Below, one piece after another: positions 7,929-20,406 of a stretch of DNA of 64,000 nucleotides (position 1 is its first letter; each line of letters begins with the position of its first letter). The notes below the pieces were generated by a model. That model searched no databases. It had not been told where the DNA came from and saw only the letters and a program-made list of their open reading frames with translations. Source of the DNA: Dechloromonas denitrificans (GTDB taxonomy: Bacteria > Pseudomonadota > Gammaproteobacteria > Burkholderiales > Rhodocyclaceae); assembly GCF_001551835.1 (NCBI RefSeq), contig NZ_LODL01000010.1:324958-388957 (forward strand), given 5' to 3'. The position numbers and the translations under genes are program-made.

Positions 7929-8927
7929 ATGTCTTCATTTCGCAAATCCGTTTCCGCGCTCCTGTTGAGCCTGGTGGCCAGCGCCGCGCTGGCCGATGCC
8001 ACACTGCTGAATGCTTCCTACGATGTGGCTCGCGATGTTTACAAGGACTTCAACCCGATGTTCCAGAAATACTGGAAGGCGAAGGCGGGGGAAAGTCTGG
8101 AGCTGAAACAGTCGCACGGCGGTTCGACCAAGCAGGTGCGCGCCGTCGCCGACGGCCTTGAGGCTGATGTGGTGACGATGAACCAGGCCAACGATATCGA
8201 GTTCCTGGCCGACAAGGGGCTGGTCGCCAAGGACTGGGCGAAGAAATTCCCGAACAATGCGTCGCCCTACACCTCGGCGATGGTGTTCATCGTCCGCAAG
8301 GGCAACCCGAAGGCGATCAAGGATTGGTCCGACGTCGCTGCTCCGGGCGTGCAGATGATCATCCCGCATCCGAAGAACACCGGCAACGGCCGCAACACCT
8401 ACCTGTCGGCCTGGGCCTGGGCGCTCAAGCAGCCGGGCGGCAACGACCAGAAGGCACAGGAATTCCTCGGCAAGTTGCTGAAGAACGCGCCGCTGTTCGC
8501 CGCCGGCGGCCGCGATGCGACGACCACCTTCATGCAGCGCAAGATGGGCGATGTGCTGATTACCTTCGAATCCGAGGCCGAAATGATCGCCAAGGAATTC
8601 GGCAAGGGCGAGTTCGAGGTGGTTTACCCGAGCCTGACCATGCAGACCGAGTTCCCGGTCGCCCTGGTCGAAAAGGTGGTGGACAAGAAGGGCACGCGCA
8701 AGCAGGCGCAGGCTTACCTGGAGTATCTGTGGTCGAAGGATGGCCAGGAAAATGCTGCGCAGAACTATCTGCGGCCGCGTGATCCGGAACTGCTGAAGAA
8801 GTACGCCGCCCAGTTCCCGGCCGTCAAGACCTTTACCGTCGATGAAGTGTTCGGTGGGGCGAACAAGGCGTTCGCTGTCCACTTCAAGGATGGCGGCAGC
8901 TTCGACCAGATCTACGTGCAGAAATAA
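7929..8927 (+). CDS. sbp: Sulfate ABC transporter, periplasmic binding protein
   Basis: A 332-residue Sbp/CysP-type binding protein. A Sec signal peptide covers about residues 1-22 (cleavage after ALA). The mature part has the family segments LNASYDVARDVYKDFN, QSHGGSTKQ and ADVVTMNQANDI, which form the sulfate site. It is the first gene of a four-gene unit and ends directly against cysT. A TATAAC hexamer at 7877-7882 could be its -10 element, but no good -35 is visible. Regulation by CysB is usual for such operons; I did not identify a CysB site. Thiosulfate cannot be excluded as a ligand. Confidence 0.92.
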   Translation: MSSFRKSVSALLLSLVASAALADATLLNASYDVARDVYKDFNPMFQKYWKAKAGESLELKQSHGGSTKQVRAVADGLEADVVTMNQANDIEFLADKGLVAKDWAKKFPNNASPYTSAMVFIVRKGNPKAIKDWSDVAAPGVQMIIPHPKNTGNGRNTYLSAWAWALKQPGGNDQKAQEFLGKLLKNAPLFAAGGRDATTTFMQRKMGDVLITFESEAEMIAKEFGKGEFEVVYPSLTMQTEFPVALVEKVVDKKGTRKQAQAYLEYLWSKDGQENAAQNYLRPRDPELLKKYAAQFPAVKTFTVDEVFGGANKAFAVHFKDGGSFDQIYVQK

Positions 8928-9800
8928 ATGGCCGCAAAGACGCATCGCGTGTTGCCCGGCTTCGGTCTGGCGCTGGGCTACACGCTGGTTTATCTCTCGT
9001 TGCTGATCCTGCTGCCGCTGGGCGGCATGGTTCTCAAGGCGTCCGAGCTCGGCTTCGGGCAGATCATCGATATCGCCCTCAGCGAGCGTTCGCTGGCCGC
9101 CTTTCGGGTGACTTTCGGCGCCTCGCTGATCGCGGCGCTGATCAACGGTTTCTTCGGCCTGATCGTGGCCTGGATCCTGGTGCGCTATCCCTTTCCGGGC
9201 AAGCGCTTCGTCGATGCGCTGGTCGATCTGCCCTTCGCGTTGCCGACCGCGGTGGCCGGTATCACGCTGGCCACGCTCTATGCCGGTAATGGCTGGCTCG
9301 GTCGCTACATCGAGCCGCTCGGCTTCAAGGTGGCCTATACGCCGTGGGGTATCGTCGTCGCGTTGACCTTCATCACGCTGCCTTTCGTCGTCCGGACCTT
9401 GCAGCCGGTGATCGAGGACATCGAAACCGAGGTCGAGGAAGCCGCTGCTTCGCTCGGCGCCTCGCGCTGGCAGACTTTCGTCAAGGTGATCTTCCCGGCC
9501 ATCTTCCCGGCCCTGCTCACCGGCTTCGCGCTGGCTTTCGCCCGTGCCGTCGGCGAGTACGGCTCGGTGATCTTCATTGCCGGCAACCTGCCGCTGATCT
9601 CCGAAATCACCCCCTTGCTGATCATTTCCAAGCTCGAGCAGTACGACGTGCTCGGCGCCACGGCGCTGGCCGTGGTCATGCTCGGGTTGTCCTTCATCCT
9701 GCTGCTGGCGGTCAATGTGCTGCAATGGTGGACGGCAAATCGCCACAAGAACAATGAGCCGCTGGAAGTGACGGCGGCCAAAGCCGGAGGTGTGGCATGA
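8928..9800 (+). CDS. cysT: Sulfate ABC transporter permease CysT
   Basis: A 290-residue inner-membrane permease with about six hydrophobic segments. The cytoplasmic EAA loop that contacts the ATPase is clear ([15 protein letters not shown], about residues 172-186). Its ATG follows the sbp stop with no gap, and its end overlaps cysW by four bases, indicating translational coupling. With CysW it forms the membrane channel of the sulfate importer. Confidence 0.93.
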   Translation: MAAKTHRVLPGFGLALGYTLVYLSLLILLPLGGMVLKASELGFGQIIDIALSERSLAAFRVTFGASLIAALINGFFGLIVAWILVRYPFPGKRFVDALVDLPFALPTAVAGITLATLYAGNGWLGRYIEPLGFKVAYTPWGIVVALTFITLPFVVRTLQPVIEDIETEVEEAAASLGASRWQTFVKVIFPAIFPALLTGFALAFARAVGEYGSVIFIAGNLPLISEITPLLIISKLEQYDVLGATALAVVMLGLSFILLLAVNVLQWWTANRHKNNEPLEVTAAKAGGVA

Positions 9801-10659
9801 AGTCCACGCGCGCCACGCAGGAACCGCGCTGGGTCCGCTACACGCTGCTCAGCGTCGGCCTCGGTTTCCTGTTCTTCTTCCTCGGCCTGCCGCTGGTCGC
9901 CGTCTTCGTCGAGGCGCTGGCCCAGGGTCTGCCGGTCTACCTGGAAGCGCTGAAGGAGCCGGAAACCCGCTCCGCCATCGGGTTGACCGTCGGCATTGCG
10001 CTGGCCGTGCTGCCTTTCAACATCGTCTTCGGTGTGGCGGCGGCCTGGGCCATCGCCAAGTTCGATTTCAAGGGCAAGAGCCTGCTGATCACGCTGATCG
10101 ATCTGCCCTTCGCGGTATCGCCGGTCGTCGCCGGCCTGATCTTCATCCTGCTGTTCGGGGCCCAGGGCACCTTTGGCCCGTGGCTGGCCGAGCACGATCT
10201 GAAGATCATCTTCGCGGTGCCGGGCATGATCATCGCGACGCTGTTCATTACCTTCCCCTTCATCGCCCGCGAACTGATTCCGCTGATGCAGTCGCAGGGC
10301 AAGGACGAGGAAGAGGCGGCGGTGTCGCTCGGTGCCTCGGGTTGGCAGATGTTCTGGCGGGTGACGCTGCCCAATATCAAGTGGGGCTTGCTCTACGGGG
10401 TCATCTTGTCCAACGCCCGGGCGATGGGCGAGTTCGGCGCGGTGTCGGTGGTTTCCGGCCACATTCGCGGCGAAACCAACACCCTGCCGCTGCATGTCGA
10501 GATCCTCTACAACGAATACAACGCCATCGGCGCCTTCGCCGCCGCTTCCATCCTCGCCCTGCTGGCACTGGTCACGCTGGTCGCCAAGACCATCGTCGAG
10601 TGGCGGATGAAGAAGGAAACCGAAATGCTGAACACGGTGCTGGCACCGGAGAAAACCTG

Positions 10660-10660
<1 letters not shown>
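9797..10660 (+). CDS. cysW: Sulfate ABC transporter permease CysW
   Basis: A 287-residue permease partner of CysT, again with about six membrane segments and an EAA loop ([15 protein letters not shown]). It overlaps cysT by four bases at its start and cysA by one base at its end (TGATG). The family length is normal. Confidence 0.93.
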
Positions 10661-11727
<1,067 letters not shown>

Positions 11728-11757
11728 TCCAGATCGGGGAAGGGCGCCGGGGGCGGG

Positions 11758-11766
11758 TGTTATAAT
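11758..11766 (+). promoter_or_regulatory. Extended -10 promoter element of hemA
   Basis: The sequence TGTTATAAT is a perfect extended -10 (TGn plus TATAAT). Transcription would start near 11773, leaving about 27 bases before the GTG start of hemA. The -35 region is poor, as is common with extended -10 promoters. Confidence 0.6.
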
Positions 11767-11799
11767 CGCCCCCCATTCTGACCGCGCCAGCCCAATCCG

Positions 11800-13050
11800 G
11801 TGATTTTTACCCTCGGCATCAACCATCACTCCGCCCCGCTCGCCATTCGCGAACGGGTGGCTTTTGGCGCCGACAAGCTGCAGCATGCGCTGTCCGACCT
11901 GACCCGGAGCCAGTCGGTCAAGGAGGTGGCGATCCTGTCCACCTGCAACCGCACCGAAATCTATTGCTCGGCCGAAACGCCGGACGTGGTGATCGACTGG
12001 CTGGCCAAGTATCACCAGGTCGAGCGTGGCGAACTGTCGCCCTTCCTCTATACGCACGATCAGCCGGAAGCAATTCGCCATGCCTTCCGCGTCGCCAGCG
12101 GTCTCGACTCGATGGTCGTCGGCGAACCGCAGATTCTCGGTCAGATGAAGGACGCCGTGCGCGCCGCGGAAGAGAGCGGCACGCTCGGCACGCAGCTGCA
12201 CAAGCTGTTCCAGCGTTCCTTCTCGGTGGCCAAGGAAGTGCGCAGCACGACGGCGATCGGCGCCAACATCGTGTCGATGGCGGCGGCTGGCGTGCATCTC
12301 GCCGAGCGCATTTTCGAATCGATCGAAGGCCAGCGCATCCTGTTCATCGGTGCCGGCGAAATGATCGAACTGTGCGCCGCCCACTTCTGCGCCCGTCAGC
12401 CAAAGCAGGTGACCATCGCCAACCGGACGCTGGAACGCGGCCGGGCGCTGGCCGAGCGTTTCAATGGCACTGCCATCCGCCTCGATGAGCTGGGCGAGCA
12501 TCTGGCCGCCCACGACATCGTGGTCTCCTGTACCGCCAGCCCGCTGCCGATCATCGGCCTCGGCATGGTCGAACGGGCGATCAAGATTCGCCGGCATCGT
12601 CCGATCTTCATGGTCGACCTGGCCGTGCCGCGCGATATCGAGGAAGAAGTCGGCGCCCTCGACGACATCTTCCTCTACACCGTCGACGATCTGGCCCAGG
12701 TCGTCGAAAGCGGTCTGGAGTCGCGCCAGGCGGCGGTGGTCGAAGCCGAGGACATCATTGCCAGCCGCGTCCAGGATTTCCTCGGCTGGCTGCAGGCCCG
12801 CGACACGGTGCCGGTCATCCGTTCGCTGCGCGACTCGGCCGAGCGCATGCGCCGGCACGAGATGGAACATGCAATCAAGCTGCTGGCCAAGGGCGAGTCG
12901 GCCGAGCGGGTGCTCGAGCACCTGTCGCAGCGGCTGACCAACAAGTTCCTGCATGCGCCGACCCAGGCGCTGAACCAGGCCGAAGGCGGCGAGCGTGCCG
13001 AACTTCAGTCAGCCGCCAGCCGGCTCTTTCATCTGCATTCGAACGACTGA
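11800..13050 (+). CDS. hemA: Glutamyl-tRNA reductase
   Basis: A 416-residue enzyme that reduces glutamyl-tRNA to glutamate-1-semialdehyde, the first committed step of the C5 haem pathway. The N-terminal [14 protein letters not shown], the catalytic Cys49 in STCNRTEIY, the NADPH-binding region FIGAGEMI (about 185) and the C-terminal dimerisation helices are all present. The start is GTG; no ATG gives the conserved N-terminus. The last 42 bases overlap the convergent GGDEF gene. HemL is not in the window. Confidence 0.95.
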   Translation: MIFTLGINHHSAPLAIRERVAFGADKLQHALSDLTRSQSVKEVAILSTCNRTEIYCSAETPDVVIDWLAKYHQVERGELSPFLYTHDQPEAIRHAFRVASGLDSMVVGEPQILGQMKDAVRAAEESGTLGTQLHKLFQRSFSVAKEVRSTTAIGANIVSMAAAGVHLAERIFESIEGQRILFIGAGEMIELCAAHFCARQPKQVTIANRTLERGRALAERFNGTAIRLDELGEHLAAHDIVVSCTASPLPIIGLGMVERAIKIRRHRPIFMVDLAVPRDIEEEVGALDDIFLYTVDDLAQVVESGLESRQAAVVEAEDIIASRVQDFLGWLQARDTVPVIRSLRDSAERMRRHEMEHAIKLLAKGESAERVLEHLSQRLTNKFLHAPTQALNQAEGGERAELQSAASRLFHLHSND

Positions 13051-14676
13051 GTCGTGCTGCGGGCGGGGCGCCCGCACCAGCCGGTTGCGACCGCTGCGCT
13101 TGGCTTCCAGCAAGGCCTGGTCGGCCGCCTCGATCAGGCTGGCCGCCGTCGTGTAATCCGGCAGCGCGGCAACGCCGCAGCTGAAGCTGGCCCGCAGCGC
13201 ACCGCGGGCATGGGCATGCGGCAGCTGCGAAAAATCCTCACGAATCCGGTCGAGCAGGCTGCAGGCCCGTTCGAGGTCGGCATCGGGCAGTGCAATGATG
13301 AATTCCTCGCCGCCATAGCGGCCGATCAGGTCGCTGTTGCGCAGGCGGCCGCGCAGCAGCCAGGCCAGGCTGCGGATGACCTGGTCGCCGACCGGGTGGC
13401 CGTAGTTGTCGTTGATCGACTTGAAGCGGTCGATGTCGATCATCGCGACGACCAGATGGCGGGCCGGCGAACTGGTGCGCAGCAGGCTTTCCAGTTGCCC
13501 CTTCGAGGTCGAGTGATTGAGCAGGCCGGTCAGGCTGTCGTGCCGCCCCGAGTAGAGCATTTCACGGTAGCGCTCGATCTTTGTCCTTACCACCGAGGCG
13601 AGGATGATCGGGTTGATCGGCTTGGTCAGGAACTGGTCGCCGCCCAGGCGCAGGGCTTCGACCTGCTGCGCGATATCGGTTTCGCTCGACAAGTAAATCA
13701 CCGGCAACGACTGGTATTCCGGAATCTGGCGCAGGGCGCTGGTTACTTCGACGCCGGTGCAGAAGGGCATGTACATGTCCATCAGGATGGCATCGGGGCG
13801 ATAGTCGGCGGCCGCCTGCAGCAGCGTGCGCGGGTCGCCGATGGCGCGGCTGTCGATGCCGTGCTGCGACAGCGAGCGTCGGATGTGGGCGATGGCGGTG
13901 GCCGAGTCCTCGACGACTAGGACGCGATGCACTTCATGTTCGCGCGTTTCGACCAGATCGAGAATCCGTGACAGCACGTCGCTCACCTTGTTGCCGACCG
14001 GCACGCAGGCATCGGCGCCGGCTCGCTGCAACTGGACGATGCTTTCCAGGCTGGCGGGCACCGACAGGCAGTAGAAATAGCTGGTTGGGCAGGCGGTGCG
14101 CAAGGCCTTGATGGCGGTGATGGCGCTCAGTGGATAAACGCAGCCTTCGCGGTCGGGGATGAAAACGATGGCCAGCGGCGGCTCGTTCTCGATGTCGAAG
14201 GCGGTGCTCTCCCAACGCTGCTCGGCCGGCTTGAAACCAAAAAAACTCAGTTGTTCGGAGAGCGATGCGGTCCACGGGTGCTCGGCGCGCGAAACGATCA
14301 GCACCCGGCGCGGCCGGTGCCAGGCCTCGTCGTTGTTGTCCGGCTCGTCGGTCTGGCGGCGGGGCTGGACGGCCGGTGTCTCATGGCGGTGCAGTTCGGT
14401 CAGGATGATGCCGAGCTGGCGCTCGATGGCGCTGGCCTGGTCATCCGGGATCGGGTGCATCGAGCGGTCGCCGAACAGCGCCAGGGCTGCGTTTTCCAGT
14501 TCCTGGCAGGCGCGGACCAGGCCGGGCAGATGCTGGCGGCTGAGCTGTTCGGTCAGCCCGTTCAGGGACAGCGTGAATTCGACGAAAACGTCCGAATCGC
14601 CGCCCTCACGATAGCTTTTCCAGCGCAGTTCAAGCGTTTCTGCAAGGGCGATGACCGAATGGGAGATGGCTGGCAT
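13009..14676 (-). CDS. Two-receiver diguanylate cyclase (PleD-like)
   Basis: A 555-residue cytoplasmic regulator. The N-terminal ~110 residues are helical and unassigned. A degenerate receiver-like domain follows (about 125-245) without the acidic pocket. A complete receiver (about 250-370) has the VVEDS pocket, the phospho-acceptor region [14 protein letters not shown] and the conserved Lys in TKPINP. The C-terminal GGDEF domain (about 390-540) has an intact RYGGEEF site and an RNSD inhibitory site five residues before it, so it should make cyclic-di-GMP with product inhibition. No kinase gene is adjacent, so it is an orphan. The stop lies inside hemA; the genes converge with a 42-base overlap. 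Confidence 0.9.
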   Translation of the reverse strand: MPAISHSVIALAETLELRWKSYREGGDSDVFVEFTLSLNGLTEQLSRQHLPGLVRACQELENAALALFGDRSMHPIPDDQASAIERQLGIILTELHRHETPAVQPRRQTDEPDNNDEAWHRPRRVLIVSRAEHPWTASLSEQLSFFGFKPAEQRWESTAFDIENEPPLAIVFIPDREGCVYPLSAITAIKALRTACPTSYFYCLSVPASLESIVQLQRAGADACVPVGNKVSDVLSRILDLVETREHEVHRVLVVEDSATAIAHIRRSLSQHGIDSRAIGDPRTLLQAAADYRPDAILMDMYMPFCTGVEVTSALRQIPEYQSLPVIYLSSETDIAQQVEALRLGGDQFLTKPINPIILASVVRTKIERYREMLYSGRHDSLTGLLNHSTSKGQLESLLRTSSPARHLVVAMIDIDRFKSINDNYGHPVGDQVIRSLAWLLRGRLRNSDLIGRYGGEEFIIALPDADLERACSLLDRIREDFSQLPHAHARGALRASFSCGVAALPDYTTAASLIEAADQALLEAKRSGRNRLVRAPRPQHDSVVRMQMKEPAGG

Positions 14677-14807
14677 GGGATGACTTCCGCAATCGGCGGA
14701 TTATGCTATTTGAAAGGCTGTGTGGCAATCGCCATCCATCGCCGACGGAAGGTGTTCTCGGGTACCATTACGCCCCTTCGCACACCCGGGCCGGCTGGCT
14801 ATCCGAA

Positions 14808-15890
14808 ATGAAATCGAGCATTCGCCAAAAACTTGATCTGCTGGTCGATCGCCTCGACGAAATCGATCGCATGCTGTCGGCGCCGAGCACGGCCGGCGAT
14901 ATGGATCAGTTCCGCAAGCTGTCGCGCGAGCGGGCCGAAATCGAGCCGGTGATCCTCCAGTTCAACGCCTTCCGCCAGGCCGAGAACGACTTGGCCGAGG
15001 CCGAGGCGATGCGTGATGACCCGGAAATGCGCGATTTCGCCGAAGAGGAAATCGCCGCCGCCAAGGCGCGCCTGCCCGAACTCGAAACCGAGTTGCAGAA
15101 GCTGCTGCTGCCGAAAGACCCCAACGACGAGCGCGGCGTGCTGCTCGAAATCCGCGCCGGGACCGGCGGCGACGAGTCGGCGCTGTTCGCCGGCGACCTT
15201 TTCCGGATGTATTCGCGCTATGCCGAGCGTCAGCGCTGGCAGGTCGAAGTAATGTCGGCCAGCGAGTCGGAACTCGGCGGTTACCGCGAAATCATCTGCC
15301 GGATCGGTGGTAATGGCGCTTATTCGCGGCTCAAGTTCGAATCGGGTGGCCACCGCGTGCAGCGCGTGCCGGAAACCGAAACCCAGGGCCGCATCCATAC
15401 CTCGGCCTGTACCGTGGCGATCATGCCGGAAGTCGATGAGGTCGAGGATGTGAACCTCAATCCGGCCGACCTTCGGATCGACACCTTCCGCGCCTCCGGG
15501 GCCGGCGGTCAACACATCAACAAGACCGATTCGGCGGTGCGCATCACCCACCTGCCGACCGGCATCGTCGCCGAATGCCAGGATGGCCGCTCGCAGCACG
15601 CCAACAAGGCGTCGGCGATGAAGGTGCTGGCGGCGCGGATCAAGGACGTCCAGGTCCGCGCCCAGCAAGCCCACATTTCCAGTACCCGGAAGAGCCTGAT
15701 CGGCTCCGGCGACCGTTCCGAACGCATCCGGACCTACAACTTCCCGCAGGGGCGGATCACCGACCACCGGATCAACCTGACGCTGTACAAGATCGCCGCG
15801 ATCATGGACGGCGACATGGACGAACTGCTCGGTGCGCTGGCCGCCGAACACCAGGCCGACTTGCTGGCCGAGCTGGCCGAACAGAACTGA
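14808..15890 (+). CDS. prfA: Peptide chain release factor 1
   Basis: A 360-residue RF1. The GGQ motif is in GAGGQHINK, and the stop-codon-reading PxT motif is P-E-T in RVPETETQG, identifying RF1 rather than RF2. The ATG at 14808 gives the exact family length; an upstream in-frame codon at 14703 has no conserved sequence. It is followed after two bases by prmC, which methylates this GGQ glutamine. Confidence 0.96.
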   Translation: MKSSIRQKLDLLVDRLDEIDRMLSAPSTAGDMDQFRKLSRERAEIEPVILQFNAFRQAENDLAEAEAMRDDPEMRDFAEEEIAAAKARLPELETELQKLLLPKDPNDERGVLLEIRAGTGGDESALFAGDLFRMYSRYAERQRWQVEVMSASESELGGYREIICRIGGNGAYSRLKFESGGHRVQRVPETETQGRIHTSACTVAIMPEVDEVEDVNLNPADLRIDTFRASGAGGQHINKTDSAVRITHLPTGIVAECQDGRSQHANKASAMKVLAARIKDVQVRAQQAHISSTRKSLIGSGDRSERIRTYNFPQGRITDHRINLTLYKIAAIMDGDMDELLGALAAEHQADLLAELAEQN

Positions 15891-15892
15891 AA

Positions 15893-16714
15893 ATGACGCT
15901 TTTCGAGGCGTTGACCGCCGCCCGGCAGAAAATCGACCGGCTCGACGCGCGTCTGCTGCTGCAATACGCCACCGGCTGCTCGCACACCGATCTGCTGGCG
16001 CGCCCGGAAACGCCGGTCATCGCGCCGGCCTACGCGCAGTTTGCCGAATGGGTCGAGCGGCGGGCGGCCGGCGAGCCGCTGGCCTACCTGGTCGGCGAGG
16101 CCGAGTTTCGTGGTCGCGTTTTCCAGGTCTCGCCAGCGGTGTTGATTCCGCGGCCGGAAACCGAAGTACTGATCGATCTGGCGCTGGAAAAGCTGCGCGG
16201 CCTGACGGCGCCGAAAGTGCTCGATCTCGGCACCGGCAGCGGTATCGTCGCCATTTCGCTGGCCCTGGAATGCCCGGCAGCCGAGGTTCTGGCGGTCGAC
16301 CTGTCAAAAGAGGCCATTTCCGTGGCGCGCAACAATGCCGGCCGGCTCGGGGCGAAGCTTGCCTTCTGCGCGAGCGACTGGTTTGCCGAACTGGCTGGCC
16401 AGCGTTTCGACCTGATCGTTTCCAACCCGCCCTACGTTGCCGAGGGTGACCCGCACCTGAGTCGCGACGGCCTGCCTTTCGAGCCGCAAATGGCGCTCAG
16501 CGACGGCGAGGCCGGCGGCAACGGCCTGGCCTGCATCCGCCGCATCGTCGCCGACGCGCCGGCCCATCTGACGGCGGGCGGCTGGCTTTTGTTCGAGCAT
16601 GGCTACGATCAGGGCGCAGCCAGCCGGAACTTATTGCACGATGCCGGGTTCAAAGCCGCATCTACCTTTCCCGACCTGGCCGAGATCGATCGCGTCTCGG
16701 GGGGTCATTTGTAA
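15893..16714 (+). CDS. prmC: Release factor glutamine methyltransferase PrmC (HemK)
   Basis: A 273-residue SAM methyltransferase. It has the N-terminal helical domain, motif I LDLGTGSGIV (about 110-120) and the NPPY motif that binds the target glutamine (SNPPYVAEGDPHL). It methylates the GGQ glutamine of RF1 and RF2. It sits two bases after prfA and 12 bases before grxD, so prfA-prmC-grxD is probably one transcript ended by the terminator at 17085. Confidence 0.95.
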   Translation: MTLFEALTAARQKIDRLDARLLLQYATGCSHTDLLARPETPVIAPAYAQFAEWVERRAAGEPLAYLVGEAEFRGRVFQVSPAVLIPRPETEVLIDLALEKLRGLTAPKVLDLGTGSGIVAISLALECPAAEVLAVDLSKEAISVARNNAGRLGAKLAFCASDWFAELAGQRFDLIVSNPPYVAEGDPHLSRDGLPFEPQMALSDGEAGGNGLACIRRIVADAPAHLTAGGWLLFEHGYDQGAASRNLLHDAGFKAASTFPDLAEIDRVSGGHL

Positions 16715-16726
16715 TCTGGAGAAAAA

Positions 16727-17062
16727 ATGTCCGACGTTCAGCAACGCATCCACCAAACCGTGACCACCAACCCCGTCGTCCTCTACATGAAGGGTGACGC
16801 CCGTTTCCCGCAGTGCGGTTTCTCGGCCACGGCCGTGCAGATCCTCAAGCTGTGCGGCGTTAACGATTTCGTGACGGTCAATGTGCTGGCCGACGAAGAA
16901 ATCCGCAATGGCGTCAAGGAATACGCCAACTGGCCGACCATTCCGCAGCTCTACATCAAGGGCGAATTCGTCGGCGGCTGCGACATCATGAAAGAGATGT
17001 ACCAGGCGGGTGAACTGCAGACCATGCTGCAAGACATCGCCCAGGCTCAGGCCCAGGCCTGA
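16727..17062 (+). CDS. grxD: Monothiol glutaredoxin, CGFS type
   Basis: A 111-residue class II glutaredoxin with the CGFS active site (Cys30) and the WPTIPQLYIKGEFVGGCDI segment that binds glutathione. Such proteins hold a bridging [2Fe-2S] cluster with two glutathiones and pass it on to targets, working with BolA proteins. A GGAG ribosome-binding site precedes the ATG. It is the last gene of the prfA operon. Confidence 0.95.
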   Translation: MSDVQQRIHQTVTTNPVVLYMKGDARFPQCGFSATAVQILKLCGVNDFVTVNVLADEEIRNGVKEYANWPTIPQLYIKGEFVGGCDIMKEMYQAGELQTMLQDIAQAQAQA

Positions 17063-17084
17063 GTTTTTCGCCGCGCCAAATGCC

Positions 17085-17111
17085 AGGCCCGCCAGTTCGG
17101 CGGGCCTTTTT
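17085..17111 (+). terminator. Intrinsic terminator after grxD
   Basis: The stem AGGCCCGCC (17085-17093) pairs with GGCGGGCCT (17099-17107) around a five-base loop and is followed by a T run on the plus strand. Confidence 0.85.
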
Positions 17112-17137
17112 CATGGGCGCGACCTGGCGCCTGCGGC

Positions 17138-17515
17138 CTAGATTTCAGTGACCGAGAACTCGATCGCGGCGCCGTCCTGGACGATGTCCTTGACCGCGCA
17201 ATGGGTGATGCTCTCGAGAATGGCAGTTTTTTGTTCGGCCGTGAACTGTTCGGGGAAGCGCACTTCGGTCTTGAATTTGCCCAGGGTCAGCGGGCCGCCC
17301 GGGCCGGCAAACGGCTTGCAGTTGATTTCGATGCCGGCGGCCGGCACGCCCAGTTCCTTGCAGCTCTTCTTGGCAAAGACGGCGGCGCAGGCGGCCAGCG
17401 AGGCATAGAAGGCTTCCAGCGGGTTCATCAGGGAGCCATTTACGGCATAGTCTGCGGCGTGCTTGCCGGCATTGACGTGAATGAGCGGTGTGTTGTCGAC
17501 AACGGTTGAATACAT
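17138..17515 (-). CDS. OsmC family protein
   Basis: A 125-residue OsmC-fold protein, shorter than classical OsmC/Ohr. It has the two conserved cysteines (in LAACAAVF and THCAVKD), which form the thiol peroxidase site in the family. It likely acts in the cytoplasm on organic hydroperoxides, but the substrate is not evident. It has a good AAGGAAG ribosome-binding site and an AT-rich upstream region with a plausible promoter. It is the second OsmC domain in the window, unlinked to the first. Confidence 0.85.
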   Translation of the reverse strand: MYSTVVDNTPLIHVNAGKHAADYAVNGSLMNPLEAFYASLAACAAVFAKKSCKELGVPAAGIEINCKPFAGPGGPLTLGKFKTEVRFPEQFTAEQKTAILESITHCAVKDIVQDGAAIEFSVTEI

Positions 17516-17585
17516 GCTGGTCTTCCTTGCTGTTGGTTTTATGGCGTCCGGGCGGGGGTTGCCTGCTTAAATATCAACACCATTG

Positions 17586-17613
17586 AATATAATAATTGGC
17601 TAATATATCGCAA
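17586..17613 (-). promoter_or_regulatory. Possible sigma-70 promoter of the OsmC gene
   Basis: Read on the minus strand, TTGCGA (17613-17608) and TATATT (17591-17586) are spaced by 16 bases inside an unusually AT-rich patch. Transcription would start about 65 bases before the OsmC start codon. The -35 match is only four of six. Confidence 0.35.
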
Positions 17614-17663
17614 GGCAAGGATTTCTTGATCGACGCCGCCCGCGGGCCGCGGGAGCGGTTGTT

Positions 17664-18944
<1,281 letters not shown>

Positions 18945-18962
18945 CGCCTGGCGCCAGTCTTG

Positions 18963-20348
18963 TTACAGGCGGCTGCGGGCCCGGGCGATGGCGGCCTTGA
19001 CCTGGGCCGGCGCGGTGCCGCCGATGTGGTCGCGCGAGGCGAGCGAGCCTTCGACGGTCAACACCGCGAAAACATCGTTTTCCACTTGCGGGCAGAAGGC
19101 CTGCAGTTCGCTCAGGGAGAGTTGCGGCAGATCGACGCCCTTCGCTTCGGCCGCCTTGACCGCGTGGCCGACCGCTTCGTGCGCGTCACGGAAGGGCAGG
19201 CCCTTCTTGACCAGGTAGTCGGCGAGGTCGGTGGCGGTGGCAAAGCCCTGGGTCAGCGCGGCCTGCATGTTGTCGGCGCGGACGGTGATGCCGCCGGCCA
19301 TGTCGGCGAAGATGCGCAGCGTGTCAGTGACGGTGTCCACGGCGTCGAACAAGGGTTCCTTGTCTTCCTGGTTGTCCTTGTTGTAGGCCAGCGGCTGCGA
19401 CTTCATCAGGGTCAGCAGGCTCATCAGCTGGCCATAGACGCGGCCGGTCTTGCCGCGGGCCAGTTCCGGCACATCCGGATTCTTCTTCTGCGGCATGATC
19501 GACGAGCCGGTGCAGAAACGGTCGGCGATCTGGATGAAGCCGATGCGCGGGCTCATCCACATCACCAGTTCCTCGGACAGGCGGCTGATGTGCATCATCA
19601 GCAGCGCGCAGGCGGCGGTGAATTCGATGGCGAAGTCACGATCCGACACGGCGTCCAGCGAGTTTTCGCAAACGTAATCGAAGCCCAGTTCGGCGGCAAC
19701 GAAGGCGCGGTCGATCGGGTAGGTCGTGCCGGCCAGGGCGGCGGCACCGAGCGGTAGGCGGTTGGTGCGCTTGCGGGCGTCGGCGAAGCGCTCGGCATCG
19801 CGGCCGAACATTTCGAAGTAGGCCAGCACGTGATGACCGAAAGTCACCGGCTGGGCGACCTGCAGGTGTGTGAAGCCGGGCATCGGCGTCGCTGCTTCCT
19901 TCTCGGCCAGGTCGACCAGCGCCGAGCGGAAGGCCTTGATCAGGGCCAGAATGTCATCGATCGAGTCGCGCAGGTAGAGGCGGATGTCGGTGGCGACCTG
20001 GTCGTTGCGCGAACGGCCGGTATGCAGGCGCTTGCCGGCGTCGCCGACGAGTGCAGTCAGGCGTTTTTCGATATTGAGGTGTACGTCTTCCAGATCGAGC
20101 GACCATTCGAAGGTGCCGGCTTCGATTTCCCCGGTGACGATGGCCATGCCGCGTTCGATGTCGGCCAGGTCGCCGGCGCTGATGATGCCCTGCTTGGCGA
20201 GCATCTTGGCGTGGGCCAGCGAACCGCGAATGTCCTGGCGCCACATGCGCTGGTCGAAATCGACGGAAGCGGTATAGCGTTTGACGAGATCGGAAACTGG
20301 CTCGGAGAAACGGCCGGCCCAAGTGTATTGCGTGGCGTTGGAAGTCAT
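18963..20348 (-). CDS. argH: Argininosuccinate lyase
   Basis: A 461-residue lyase of the fumarase/aspartase superfamily that releases arginine and fumarate. The signature [12 protein letters not shown] holds the catalytic Ser loop, and the segments [13 protein letters not shown] and [10 protein letters not shown] are typical. Length and start (ATG) match the family. It is divergent from the LytS-like sensor gene with only 58 bases between the starts. Confidence 0.96.
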   Translation of the reverse strand: MTSNATQYTWAGRFSEPVSDLVKRYTASVDFDQRMWRQDIRGSLAHAKMLAKQGIISAGDLADIERGMAIVTGEIEAGTFEWSLDLEDVHLNIEKRLTALVGDAGKRLHTGRSRNDQVATDIRLYLRDSIDDILALIKAFRSALVDLAEKEAATPMPGFTHLQVAQPVTFGHHVLAYFEMFGRDAERFADARKRTNRLPLGAAALAGTTYPIDRAFVAAELGFDYVCENSLDAVSDRDFAIEFTAACALLMMHISRLSEELVMWMSPRIGFIQIADRFCTGSSIMPQKKNPDVPELARGKTGRVYGQLMSLLTLMKSQPLAYNKDNQEDKEPLFDAVDTVTDTLRIFADMAGGITVRADNMQAALTQGFATATDLADYLVKKGLPFRDAHEAVGHAVKAAEAKGVDLPQLSLSELQAFCPQVENDVFAVLTVEGSLASRDHIGGTAPAQVKAAIARARSRL

Positions 20349-20406
20349 GACTCTGGTCTAGAATGGGGCAGTTAAGCGACGAATTGAACAACAATCCGCA
20401 TCAAGA

